A DNA stretch of 64,000 bases. It comes from Qipengyuania vulgaris (GTDB taxonomy: Bacteria > Pseudomonadota > Alphaproteobacteria > Sphingomonadales > Sphingomonadaceae). How positions within the stretch are numbered: the first letter of the stretch is position 1; every line of letters begins with the position of its first letter. The stretch lies in contig CCSI01000006.1 of NCBI GenBank assembly GCA_000756795.1, positions 100,551 through 164,550 on the forward strand. Direction: 5' to 3'. The notes beneath the pieces were generated by a model. The model saw nothing but the letters and a program-made list of their open reading frames with translations, did not search any database and was not told where the DNA came from. Of this stretch, positions 28,612-37,091 are shown in pieces. The position numbers and the translations under genes are program-made.

Positions 28612-29088
28612 ATGAGAACTGCATTTGATTTGACCCCCTATCGCCGCTCGACGGTCGGTTTCGACCGGCTCTTCGATGCGCTGGAGAATAGCTTCCGCGC
28701 TGAGACGCAGGATAGCTACCCGCCCTTCGATATCGTCCGCACCGGCGAGGACAGCTACCGGATCACTCTAGCGGTGGCCGGCTTCCGTCCGGACGAAATC
28801 GACATTACCGCGCAGCAGAACCAGCTCGTCATCTCTGCTCAGAAGGAGGAGAAGGACGAAGACGATGTCGAATTCGTTCACCGCGGGATCGCTGCCCGCG
28901 CGTTCGAGCGCCGGTTCCAGCTGGCCGACTATGTCGAAGTGCGCGATGCGGACTATGAGCACGGCATGCTGACGATATCGCTCCAGCGGATCGTTCCCGA
29001 ATCGCTCAAGCCGCGCAAGATCGCCATCGGCAGCCGCGAGCATGTCAATGACGACACGCCGCAGCTGACCGGAGACAAGGCGGCTTAA
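28612..29088 (+). CDS. Small heat shock protein Hsp20 (IbpA-like)
   Basis: 158 residues from the ATG at 28612, with CAAGGAGGATT upstream. N-terminal LTPYRRSTVGFDRLFDAL is typical of class A rhizobial/IbpA-type proteins. The alpha-crystallin domain follows (YPPFDIVRTGEDSYRITLAV, FERRFQLADYVEV, GMLTISLQR). It holds unfolding proteins for refolding by other chaperones. First gene of an hsp20 pair, 103 bases before the second. Confidence 0.93.
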   Translation: MRTAFDLTPYRRSTVGFDRLFDALENSFRAETQDSYPPFDIVRTGEDSYRITLAVAGFRPDEIDITAQQNQLVISAQKEEKDEDDVEFVHRGIAARAFERRFQLADYVEVRDADYEHGMLTISLQRIVPESLKPRKIAIGSREHVNDDTPQLTGDKAA

Positions 29089-29191
29089 GCCTCAATCATC
29101 GGGCAAATCCTCGGTGGGGTGGGTGCAATCGCACCTGCCCCGCTTGATGGGGTTTTGCCCAAACCAGTCGGATATAAGGAGGAATGTCGAG

Positions 29192-29692
29192 ATGGCTATT
29201 CGCGATCTCATTCCCTGGAAAAGCCAGGGCCACGACATCGCTCCCCGGCAGGAGGAGCGGGTCGATCATCCGGTGATGTCGCTTCATCGGGATATCAATC
29301 GCTTGTTCGACGACATGTTTCGCGGATTTGCCATGCCCTCGCTACCGTCCATCGGGCGCAGCATGGGCTGGCCGCGGGTCGAATTGTCGGAAAACGACAA
29401 GGAAGTCCGGGTCACAGCCGAGTTGCCGGGCATGGAGGAAAAGGACATCGAGATCAGCCTGGACGATCACGAGCTGGTGATCCGGGGCGAAAAGAAGTCC
29501 GAAACAAACGACGAGGAACGCGGCTATTCCGAACGCAGCTATGGCCGCTTCGAGCGGCGCATCGGCCTGCCTTCGCAGATCGACGAGGACAAGGTTGAGG
29601 CGGCCTTCCGTAATGGTGTTCTGACCGTTACGGTTCCGCGTACCGCAGAAGCGGCAAAGGGACGCAAGACGATCCCGATAAACGCCAGTTAA
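29192..29692 (+). CDS. Small heat shock protein Hsp20 (HSP16-like)
   Basis: 166 residues from the ATG at 29192, after ATAAGGAGG. N-terminal LHRDINRLFDDMFRGF, then an alpha-crystallin domain with VRVTAELPGMEEKDIEISLD, YGRFERRIGLP and GVLTVTVPR. It belongs to a different subclass from the first copy (about a quarter of residues shared by eye), so the two are not a recent duplication. Paired sHSPs of distinct classes commonly co-assemble. Confidence 0.93.
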   Translation: MAIRDLIPWKSQGHDIAPRQEERVDHPVMSLHRDINRLFDDMFRGFAMPSLPSIGRSMGWPRVELSENDKEVRVTAELPGMEEKDIEISLDDHELVIRGEKKSETNDEERGYSERSYGRFERRIGLPSQIDEDKVEAAFRNGVLTVTVPRTAEAAKGRKTIPINAS

Positions 29693-29703
29693 TGGCAGCC
29701 GTG

Positions 29704-29733
29704 AGGGCCGGTCTCACCAATGGGACTGGCCCT
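29704..29733. terminator. Terminator hairpin between converging hsp20 and protease genes
   Basis: AGGGCCGGTC (29704-29713) pairs with GACTGGCCCT (29724-29733), ten pairs with one G-T, around a ten-base loop. It is followed by TCTTCGTG. It lies between two convergent stops and may serve both strands. Confidence 0.6.
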
Positions 29734-29743
29734 TCTTCGTGCC

Positions 29744-30877
29744 TCAGCTTCCCGGTTCGAGTTCGAGCCTTACCGTTCGCTCTGCGCCGCCCCGCATCAG
29801 CGTGAGTTCGACGCTTTGCCCGACCCGAAAGTCGTCAAGCCGAGCGAGCAGATCGCCGACTCTAGAAACGGGTTTGCCGTTCAAAGCGGTAACGATGTCC
29901 CCTGGAGCGACGCCGCGCCTCGTGCGCTGGGCAGCAACCAGACCGGCGCGATCCGCTGAGGACCCGGGATCGACCCGCAGGACAAAAACTCCTTCGATCC
30001 CCGAAGCACGCTTGAGCCGGTCGTTGATATCGTCATCGCTTTCAAGGCCAAGGCTGGGCCGCGTATAGCGCCCCTCAGAAATTAGTTGCGGCACAACCCG
30101 CATGACCGTGTCGACCGGCACGGCAAAACCGATGCCTGCCGATGCCCCAGAGGGACTGTATATTGCGGTATTGATCCCGATCAGTCTGCCCGCTGAATCG
30201 AGCAGCGGACCGCCCGAATTGCCTGGGTTGATGGCCGCATCGGTCTGGATCAGGTTGCGAATGTCGGGGCCGTTCTCGTTAGGCAGCGAGCGATCCAGTG
30301 CCGAGACGATCCCTTTAGTCAGGGTCCAATCTAGGCCGAACGGGTTTCCAATCGCGAAGACATTCTGCCCGACTTGCAGATCATTGCTCGTGCCTATGGG
30401 GACCCGAGCGGGCGCTGTGAAACCTGCACCGCCGATCTTCAAAACAGCAAGGTCGTGCTGTGGGCTCGTACCCACCAGTGTGGCGGAAAACTGGCGACCG
30501 TCAGCAAGCTGTATTTGCGCTTCTGATGCACCCTCGATGACATGATAATTGGTGAGGATGTGACCTGCCTCATCCCATACGAGGCCCGAACCCGACCCGC
30601 GCGGGACGCTATAGACATTACGTGTCCAAAAATCGGCAACTCGCTGCCGTGTCGATATGAAGACGACGGACTCTCGGGCATTGCGGAACAGGTCGATATT
30701 GGCGCGTTCATCTGCAGCTAGGTCTCCACGCGGAGTGACCATCCGTGGCTCGGCCACCGGAGCCGACTGGTTGAAGAGTAACGACACTGTTGCAGCTAAG
30801 AGGAGCCCATTCATTATGATCAAAACCACTACCCATGGACGCGAATTTGGCGTTGCCTTCGTCAACGATCTTCTCAT
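29744..30877 (-). CDS. HtrA/DegS-like membrane-anchored serine protease
   Basis: 377 residues from the ATG at 30877. One N-terminal transmembrane helix (about 15-36), then a trypsin-like domain with the full triad: His in TNYHVIEG, Asp in HDLAVLKI, Ser in NPGNSGGPLL. One C-terminal PDZ domain has GDIVTALNGKPV. The domain layout is that of DegS-type periplasmic proteases, which trim misfolded envelope proteins or regulators. The family is part of heat-resistance loci in other bacteria (degP). It converges on the hsp20 pair. Confidence 0.9.
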   Translation of the reverse strand: MRRSLTKATPNSRPWVVVLIIMNGLLLAATVSLLFNQSAPVAEPRMVTPRGDLAADERANIDLFRNARESVVFISTRQRVADFWTRNVYSVPRGSGSGLVWDEAGHILTNYHVIEGASEAQIQLADGRQFSATLVGTSPQHDLAVLKIGGAGFTAPARVPIGTSNDLQVGQNVFAIGNPFGLDWTLTKGIVSALDRSLPNENGPDIRNLIQTDAAINPGNSGGPLLDSAGRLIGINTAIYSPSGASAGIGFAVPVDTVMRVVPQLISEGRYTRPSLGLESDDDINDRLKRASGIEGVFVLRVDPGSSADRAGLVAAQRTRRGVAPGDIVTALNGKPVSRVGDLLARLDDFRVGQSVELTLMRGGAERTVRLELEPGS

Positions 30878-31324
30878 CACAGACAAATAGCGCCGGTTAT
30901 GCCAGGATCAACGCAACGCCTCTTCATTCTTTGATCGACAGCGGTATCGACAAATTTCAATCTATGATCGGACAATGGCGACGCCTATCACCAAGGCTAG
31001 ACTGCCAGTCCGCTTTCAGGTTGCTCTAAGAGGGCCTGAGCGTCCGCAATGGGGGCGCTAAGCAGATAGCGCGGAATGTCCGCAATCGGGTCGAAAGCAG
31101 ACATCTCGCTCAGTACAGCTTTGCGCCCTCATTTGGGCCGTTCGACTCGGGTCCGAGACGGCATGAAAGGGGACTGGCGGCAATCAGTCAGCGATTATCC
31201 AAGCGATTGAAACTGGCACACGGACTGCTACTTGGGTAGGGGAGTGAGCTTTTTTGAAGTCCTCGGCCGTGTGCAACAGGAAATTCTAAACGAAGCGTTA
31301 ACCATTTGCCTTCATGAGTTGGAA
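30878..31324. other. Non-coding gap with partial repeat copies
   Basis: 447 bases between divergent genes. It holds two left-half repeat copies (31042-31102) and must contain promoters of the protease (leftward) and the cyclase (rightward). Confidence 0.5.
31042..31102 (+). repeat. Two partial left-half copies of the dispersed repeat
   Basis: GTCCGCAATGGGGGCGCTAA at 31042 and GTCCGCAATCGGGTCGAAAG at 31078, both continuing into AGCAG(AC). The right half is absent. This looks like a nested or truncated insertion. Confidence 0.65.
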
Positions 31325-33154
31325 ATGCTCGGTCCTACCCTCCAGTTTCAACCCAGCGTGCGGTCTGTCGCGATCTCTGGTGCCGTGGGGTTAGCCTACT
31401 ACCTCAGCGCATATTTTTCGCTCGAATTCACGCAGTCGACCAACGGCTTGGCCACCATTTGGCCAGCAAGCGGAATCTTTGTCGCCGCGCTCTTGCTTGC
31501 TAAACGCGTAGTCAAGTTACCGGTCATCGCCACGGTCACGGCGGCGAGCCTGATTTCCAACATCCAGTTCGGGGCATCGCTTATCGAAGCGGCGGGATAC
31601 ACGGTTGCCAACATTGTGGAAGGCATCGTAATTACGCAATTCATGCACCGCGGTGCCAACGCCTCGCGCGACCTCGACAATACGGAATGGCTCATGGTGT
31701 TCCTGATTGCGACCGTGTTCGGAAGTTTGGTCAGCGGCGCGGTAGCCAGTCTGCTTGCTGGACACACGAGCCTCCCCTTTTTCGTATCATGGACGCTAAC
31801 GGTCTGCCTGGGTACGCTGATCGTCGTTCCGCTCGTCATCACGGTCGTGAAGGGGTGGCGCGAGCGAGGGGCCTTCTTCCTATTGCGGGACGCTGCGGTT
31901 TTGGCCGGTCTCACGTTTGCCGTGTCATTTATCGGCTCCGTCATCTTCGCCCCTAGTGGCGAAAAATATCTATTTCTCCCCGTGATCGGCGTGATCGTGG
32001 CGACCTACCTTTTCGGCGCGAGTGGCGCTTCGGTGAGCATCAGCCTCATCGCGATCACCGCCACCTTGCACACCGATTTCGCCAGTTCCGGCGTTGGCAT
32101 TCTCGGCCTTAACCAGGACATTCTATTCCTTCAGCTCTACCTCGTCTGTCTGCTCTGCGCTGTGTGGCCGCTCTCCGCGTTGATCGCGAACCAGGAGCGC
32201 CTTCTCGTCCGGTATACGGAAACAAATGGTCTCCTCGAGCTTGCCGAGAGCACCGCGAGTGTGGGGCACTGGTATTTCGATAAAAACGGGTCGTCGCTGG
32301 TCTGGTCCGACGAAGTCTATCGCATCCATGGCGTCCGAGCCGACGACCTCGACTTTAGCGAAGGTGTTGAACTCGAAAATCCTGCGTCGCTCGCGCTCTA
32401 CCATCCCGACGATCGGGAGATCGTGCGCGCGATCCTGCTTGACGCTTTGCGCAGCCAACAAGGTTTTGCCTATCGCGCAAGGGTCATGCGACCCGACGGT
32501 TCGTATCGGCACGTCTCGAGCATCGGACATCCAAGGTTTGACAGTGACGGCGGGTTCGACGGCCTGTTCGGGACAGTACAGGATGTCACCGATCAGACGA
32601 AAATTCTCGAGGAACTCCGCGTCGCGCGGGCCGCCGCTGTCGAAGAGGCGAATATGGCCAAGCGACTGGCCGAGACAGACGAGCTCACTGGAATTGCGAA
32701 CCGTCGCAAGATTCTAGACAATTTGCGAACGGTCTCGCGTTCGCGCAGGGCTGCCGAACACCAGGTCACTATCGCGATCCTCGACGTTGATCATTTCAAA
32801 TCGGTCAACGACCAGCACGGACACCAAGTCGGTGACACCGTGCTTAAACGGGTGGCGAAGATAATCTCCGACGAACTGCGGCCCATCGACCATTTTGGCA
32901 GGCTTGGCGGCGAGGAATTTCTTGTGGTGCTGCCCGGAGAGAAAGGCATGAGCGCATCGCTCATCCTCGAACGCCTGCGGAAGCGTATAGCCGAGGAACG
33001 GTGGCAGGTCCCCGGCCTCGCGCAGGTCACTATCAGCGCCGGGGTGGCGACCATGCGCGTGGACGAAACTATGGAGACCTTACTGCGGCGTGCCGACGAA
33101 GCTTTGTATCAAGCGAAGGAGAATGGCCGCAACTTGCTTCAGATCGCGGCCTAG
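31325..33154 (+). CDS. Membrane diguanylate cyclase: MASE1 - PAS - GGDEF
   Basis: 609 residues from the ATG at 31325; an in-frame TTG at 31232 and GTG codons between would add up to 31 residues. MASE1 membrane domain over about 20-285 (GLATIWPASGIFVAALLL, ATYLFGASGASV), PAS over about 310-440 (SVGHWYFDKNG ... GTVQDVTD), GGDEF over 455-605 (DELTGIANRRKI, RLGGEEFLV near 527). The active site is intact. Same architecture as the cyclase at 12.3-14.1 kb, but the sequences are diverged, so not a recent duplicate. Confidence 0.88.
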   Translation: MLGPTLQFQPSVRSVAISGAVGLAYYLSAYFSLEFTQSTNGLATIWPASGIFVAALLLAKRVVKLPVIATVTAASLISNIQFGASLIEAAGYTVANIVEGIVITQFMHRGANASRDLDNTEWLMVFLIATVFGSLVSGAVASLLAGHTSLPFFVSWTLTVCLGTLIVVPLVITVVKGWRERGAFFLLRDAAVLAGLTFAVSFIGSVIFAPSGEKYLFLPVIGVIVATYLFGASGASVSISLIAITATLHTDFASSGVGILGLNQDILFLQLYLVCLLCAVWPLSALIANQERLLVRYTETNGLLELAESTASVGHWYFDKNGSSLVWSDEVYRIHGVRADDLDFSEGVELENPASLALYHPDDREIVRAILLDALRSQQGFAYRARVMRPDGSYRHVSSIGHPRFDSDGGFDGLFGTVQDVTDQTKILEELRVARAAAVEEANMAKRLAETDELTGIANRRKILDNLRTVSRSRRAAEHQVTIAILDVDHFKSVNDQHGHQVGDTVLKRVAKIISDELRPIDHFGRLGGEEFLVVLPGEKGMSASLILERLRKRIAEERWQVPGLAQVTISAGVATMRVDETMETLLRRADEALYQAKENGRNLLQIAA

Positions 33155-33181
33155 TTTTAGTTACGATCGAATTGGGACGAC

Positions 33182-33300
33182 CATGAAGCGAATCTCGTAC
33201 ATCGCTGCAGGTATCCCTAAGTATATATTGGCGACGGCGCTTGACGCCATCATCGTCTCCGATGCCGACGGCAAAAATCGTCGAAGGGAACCAACACACC
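33182..33300 (+). pseudogene. Possible truncated PAS-protein start
   Basis: An ATG at 33182 opens a frame reading MKRISYIAAG, then ILATALDAIIVSDADGKN, which resembles the first strand of a PAS domain. The similarity stops abruptly near 33285 and unrelated sequence follows. It may be the stump of a gene cut by the rearrangement that left the integrase remnant. Weak evidence. Confidence 0.25.
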
Positions 33301-33477
33301 ACCACGACGCTGAGCGGACCCTGCCCTCGCCACCAACCAGATCAAGCGTCTGCTAATGCGCCCCATCTCTGAAGTTTGATTGAATTCTAGCTCAGCTACT
33401 AGCGGACATTCTCCGCGGCCGTGCTGGCCAAGGAGAGAAGCAATGACATTTTCACAGTGCGACCCTGGAACTTAAAA
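33301..33477. other. Decayed sequence without a supported gene
   Basis: Scrambled stretch between a truncated PAS stump and the integrase pseudogene. It has stops in all frames. Confidence 0.4.
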
Positions 33478-33910
33478 CCGCATCCTATGGAACGTCGGAT
33501 CGCAGGTCGGGCCGAAGCGGCCCCTCAATAAGAAACAGATTTGGGCCGTGCGCTTCTTCTCGGATCGAGAGCAACGTACTTGAGATCGCGCCCTGTTCGA
33601 TCAGGCGATCAACAGCAAGCTCAGAGGCTGCGATCTCGTCGAGCTCAAGATTGGCGATCTGGTTTCCGGCACCGAAATTCGACGGAGAGAAACGGTCACT
33701 CAGCGAAAGACCGGTCGCCCAATTCAGTTGGAGATCGCAGCTGACGCATAAGCCAAGCTCTTCGCCTGGCTCGAACTCAGAGGCGGCTCGGTCGATGACT
33801 TTGTTACCCCAGCCGGGTTAATCATGCAAAGCATCTGACCACGCGCCAATATGCTCGACTTCTCGACGAATGGGTCACCGCGATCGGGCTTCGGAGAGAG
33901 GAACATGCCA
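33478..33910 (+). pseudogene. Degenerate tyrosine recombinase, paralogue of the gene at 35.5-36.1 kb
   Basis: Translating from CGCATCCTATGG gives RILWNVGSQVGPKRPLNKKQ, then IWAVRFFSDREQR, a stop, DRALFDQAINSKLRGCDLVE, LKIGDLVSGTEIRRRE, another stop, and after a frame change TRQYARLLDEWVTAIGLRRE. Each piece aligns with the intact recombinase on the opposite strand at 35508-36113. At least three stops and one frameshift make it dead, and the catalytic HxxR, His and Tyr part is missing. Confidence 0.85.
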
Positions 33911-34017
33911 TGTGCAGTCACAGGGGCCGTCTGGCGTCAGGCTCAGATTTCGATGACGAGGCCCAGGGCTGGGTCACGGAAGCCTATTCCAGATCAGGCT
34001 AGATGCCCTAGCCAAGG

Positions 34018-34103
34018 GTCCGCTTTCCACCCACTTCGTGACAGCCTCGCCGAGCTGGTAGTGTGCCAGCAGCGGACGGGCAGGTTACGACCCAATTCCG
34101 GAC
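34018..34103 (-). repeat. Dispersed intergenic repeat, copy H (reverse orientation)
   Basis: On the plus strand: GTCCGCTTTCCACCCACTTC, GTGACAGCC, GTGTGCCAGCAGCGGACGG, TTACGACCCAATTCCGGAC. Its complement aligns end to end with copies B to F over 86 bases. The only full-length copy in reverse orientation. Confidence 0.85.
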
Positions 34104-34230
34104 ATCAGTCCAGCGCCGAATAGCCGACGTGCTATTAGAAGCAGCGGTGATTTGATCCTTAAGCGAATCCCAACCTCACGCGCTGCTCGCCAAGCTTCCC
34201 GCCGATGCGCGTCCGCTCAACCGCGTTACT

Positions 34231-35253
34231 TCAGTTATTTATGACTCGCATTTGGCGAGCAGGTTTACTGACTTTGCAGGCCAAGTTCACGGTCGTGCTC
34301 GTCTGTTTCAACGGTGTCCCATCTTCCTGGGCCACGAGCAAAGAGAAGGCTACGGACTGGCGCATGGGGGTCGGTGGCTCAGCATTCGAGGCGATTTGAT
34401 CTTTCGGATTGTTCCAGACAATGGGGTAGGTCTCCAAGACGGACCTCGTTTCCGGCCCGTTGAATCGAACTTCCGTGGGGGGCGTTAGAAACTTGGGACC
34501 TCGCATCAGCGACTTCAAGCGTGTCGATCGGCTGGTTTGAATAGTCCCGTACAGCCGGACCTGTCTCGGACAAACTTGGTTCCCGATATTGATCTCACCC
34601 ATTGGTTCGGCCCGAAGCTTCAGAGACTTAATAAGGGAAGGCAGCTTAGCTACCGGAGTTACGCCGCCAAGCGGCTTACAAACCACAGTAACGGTAATTG
34701 GTGCCGTATCGACAAAGGTCTTGGTTTCCAAATCAGAGCGACCAAAAATTTTTCCTTCGGAAACGACCCATTTCTGCTCAATTCTCGCTTCTATGGCGTG
34801 GGGATACCTCCAACGACCGCCTTTTCGCATAAATTCTTGGCGTTGGGCTCCCGAGCGTGAGTCGAGCAATTCATTACATTTATCGACCGCATCGTGCCGG
34901 GTGTTCGATACCTCGGTCGATGGTATGCCGTTGTATGGAACATCGTATTTCAGGACATCCCAGCGAACATCCACATCTCGCTCATCAACGAGTTCGCCGT
35001 CAATCCAGATTTTTGCCGGTAGCTCGCTGACGGGATTATTGGGCTCGTTTGGTTGACCCAGCCCAACCCACACGGGAAATGTGGAAGCCGCCTTTTCGTA
35101 ACGTCCTCCGAGTGGCCCGCTGACATGTATTTCGGAAACACCTACCTCGCCCTTGACTGGGGCCTGTTCGATTTTGATTCGATGTTCATGGTGATGGTTC
35201 CCAATCAAAGAGATTGATATGATCGCCATGAAGCCACGGACGGGAATGCGCAT
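34231..35253 (-). CDS. Putative secreted protein, function unknown
   Basis: 340 residues from the ATG at 35253, preceded by a textbook GGAGGTGAGT. The N-terminus MRIPVRGFMAIISISLIGN may be a weak signal peptide. The rest is mixed beta-type sequence with repeated patterns of charged loops, two cysteine pairs (one near VDKCNELL, one near QVCPRQV), and a C-terminal LACKVSKP. No family recognised. Codon use is less GC-rich than the core. It sits between a dead and a live copy of the same integrase, in an area with several decayed genes. Confidence 0.6.
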   Translation of the reverse strand: MRIPVRGFMAIISISLIGNHHHEHRIKIEQAPVKGEVGVSEIHVSGPLGGRYEKAASTFPVWVGLGQPNEPNNPVSELPAKIWIDGELVDERDVDVRWDVLKYDVPYNGIPSTEVSNTRHDAVDKCNELLDSRSGAQRQEFMRKGGRWRYPHAIEARIEQKWVVSEGKIFGRSDLETKTFVDTAPITVTVVCKPLGGVTPVAKLPSLIKSLKLRAEPMGEINIGNQVCPRQVRLYGTIQTSRSTRLKSLMRGPKFLTPPTEVRFNGPETRSVLETYPIVWNNPKDQIASNAEPPTPMRQSVAFSLLVAQEDGTPLKQTSTTVNLACKVSKPARQMRVINN

Positions 35254-35507
35254 ACTCACCTCCGAACAGGATCTTAACACGGTTTGGGAGAAAAATAGAA
35301 TCTCTCCGGTGAACGCTTCGGGTTTGACAGGGTACCGTCAGGTCGGAAGAGTGATGTTCTACCGCCGGTGGGCAATTTGCACTCTACCGCTTTGATAAAA
35401 GGTCTCGGCAATCCCACCCTGTCCGCTTACCACCCAAAATCGGACACTCATGACCTTCAAGTCGACTGGAAAGCGGCCCTTCCGCCTTGGGAAGGGCCAC
35501 CACGGTC
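35254..35507. other. Non-coding gap with fragments of the dispersed repeat
   Basis: 254 bases. Around 35408-35475 are pieces CTCGGCAATC, GTCCGCTTACCACCC and GGAAAGCGGCC in a shuffled order, looking like a decayed repeat copy. No gene was seen. Confidence 0.4.
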
Positions 35508-36113
35508 TCAGATCTCTGTTCGCTCAACAAGCAGGAGCGCATCTTCGATATCAACACCGAGATACCTGACAGTGTTCTCGATCTTTGAATGGCCAAGCAA
35601 TATTTGGATGGCTCTCAGGTTGCCTGTCGCCTTGTAGATCATGGAAGCCTTGGTTCGCCGCATCGAGTGCGTTCCGTATTCCTCTTTGCGAAGTCCGATG
35701 GCGGTGACCCACTCATCAACTAGGTGGGCATACTGACGGGTGCTTAGATGTCCGTTGCGGTCTATCCGGCTCGGGAAGGCATAATCATCAATAGTGCCGC
35801 CACGACGCTCGAACCACGCCATGAGGCTGGCTCGCACGTCACTGGTCAGTTCGAACTGAACCGGCCGGTGCGTCTTTTGCTGCATGATCGTCGCTCGTCT
35901 TCGGATCTCACTGCCAGCAACTAGGTCGCCGATCTTGGGTTTGACCAAGTCACAGCCGCGCAGCTTGCTGTCGATGGCGAGATCGAAAAGCGCTCGGTCC
36001 CTGATCCTCGCTTCGCGATCGAGAAAGAAGCGAACCGCCCAGATCTGCTTTTGAGACAAGGGCCGTTTGGTCCCGACTTTCTTCCCGGCGTTCCAAGGTG
36101 CTCGATCCTGCAT
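35508..36113 (-). CDS. Tyrosine recombinase / site-specific integrase
   Basis: 201 residues from the ATG at 36113, the start used by close relatives (MQDRAPWNAGKKVG). A longer frame to 36203 exists. Catalytic residues: Arg in SKLRGCDL, HSMRR (HxxR), His in LLGHSK, and the Tyr nucleophile in NTVRYLG. It lacks the usual N-terminal SAM-like core-binding domain of phage integrases, so it is a compact single-domain recombinase, a type common in alphaproteobacterial elements. A dead copy lies at 33478-33910. Confidence 0.9.
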   Translation of the reverse strand: MQDRAPWNAGKKVGTKRPLSQKQIWAVRFFLDREARIRDRALFDLAIDSKLRGCDLVKPKIGDLVAGSEIRRRATIMQQKTHRPVQFELTSDVRASLMAWFERRGGTIDDYAFPSRIDRNGHLSTRQYAHLVDEWVTAIGLRKEEYGTHSMRRTKASMIYKATGNLRAIQILLGHSKIENTVRYLGVDIEDALLLVERTEI

Positions 36114-36438
36114 CGCCGGATCATATTGTGAGTAGCCAATGGCAATTCTCCTCGGCCAGGGATTGGTCAAGGGAGAAACGGCGCGAAGTGTGAATTCGCT
36201 CATTTTGGATGGCAGCTATCAGGCGCGGAGGAAGGAGCCCTCTATGTCCGAAATGAGGGCGCAAAGCCGTCTTTCTCTCGCCCCCACTTTCCATTCGACT
36301 TCGCGTGCAAAGCAAGCATTGGTGCAGTCAGTGAATCGCGGCCCCCGAAGGCGGGCTGCCGCCCCGACGCAGCATGCGAGGCGGGGCCTTGGGTGGTGGC
36401 AGGCGGCACAGTGACGCCTGAGATCAGGAGAACCACCC
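36114..36438. other. Non-coding gap between divergent recombinase-region genes
   Basis: 325 bases. Contains GC-rich imperfect hairpins near 36340-36400 and an AGGAG ribosome site for the next gene. No further gene. Confidence 0.4.
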
Positions 36439-36672
36439 ATGACCAAGCAGACCGACATAGCGCCAGCCCCCAAGCGTGAGACCAAGATAGACAAGGTCAT
36501 CGCGCTTCTGAAGCGCAAGCAGGGCGCAACGCTCGACGAGATGGTGAAGGCGACCGGCTGGCTGCCGCATACGACCCGCGCGGCAATGACCGGTCTCAAG
36601 AATAAGGGACATATGATCGAGCGCGACAAGCGCGGCGAGGTCTCTTGCTACTACATCACGAAGAGCGCCTGA
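36439..36672 (+). CDS. DUF3489 domain protein
   Basis: 77 residues. The helix-turn-helix-like core KIDKVIALLKRKQGATLDEM then VKATGWLPHTTRAAMTGLKN matches DUF3489, small proteins that accompany serine recombinases on mobile elements. The sequence suggests a winged-helix DNA binder that could regulate the element. AGGAG lies nine bases before the ATG. First gene of the triad with DUF2924 and the recombinase. Confidence 0.88.
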   Translation: MTKQTDIAPAPKRETKIDKVIALLKRKQGATLDEMVKATGWLPHTTRAAMTGLKNKGHMIERDKRGEVSCYYITKSA

Positions 36673-36674
36673 GG

Positions 36675-37091
36675 ATGGCAGAACTGTCAAACGAGCTCGC
36701 TGCCCTCGAAGCGATGGACAAGCCAGCACTCACCGAGCGGTGGGCGAAGCTCACCGGTCGGCCGATCCCGAAGGCCAGCGCGCAGATGCTGCGACTGGCA
36801 GTGGCCTATGAGCTCCAGTCCAAGACCGACCGCGGCCTGCCGCGCAAGATCAGGCAACGGCTCGATCAGGCCGCGAGCGGGAAGACGACGACGCAGGACC
36901 TCCGGCCAGGCATGCGCCTTGCGCGCGAGTACGGCGGCAAGCTTCACGTGATCGCCGTCGGCGAGGCTGGCGAGATCATCTGGAACGAGCGACAGTGGCG
37001 CTCCTTGAGCGAAGTGGCCCGCGCGATTACCGGCACGCGCTGGTCGGGACCGGCCTTCTTCGGCTTGAAGACAAAGGCGAAGGGAGCATGA
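36675..37091 (+). CDS. DUF2924 domain protein
   Basis: 138 residues starting at the ATG 36675, two bases after the DUF3489 stop. LTGRPIPKASAQMLRLAVAY near the start and RLAREYGGKLHVIAV, SEVARAITGTRWSGPAFF at the end are the DUF2924 signature. The C-terminal part resembles a short DNA-binding fold. Role unknown, but nearly always found immediately before a large serine recombinase, as here (ATGA overlap). Confidence 0.9.
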   Translation: MAELSNELAALEAMDKPALTERWAKLTGRPIPKASAQMLRLAVAYELQSKTDRGLPRKIRQRLDQAASGKTTTQDLRPGMRLAREYGGKLHVIAVGEAGEIIWNERQWRSLSEVARAITGTRWSGPAFFGLKTKAKGA

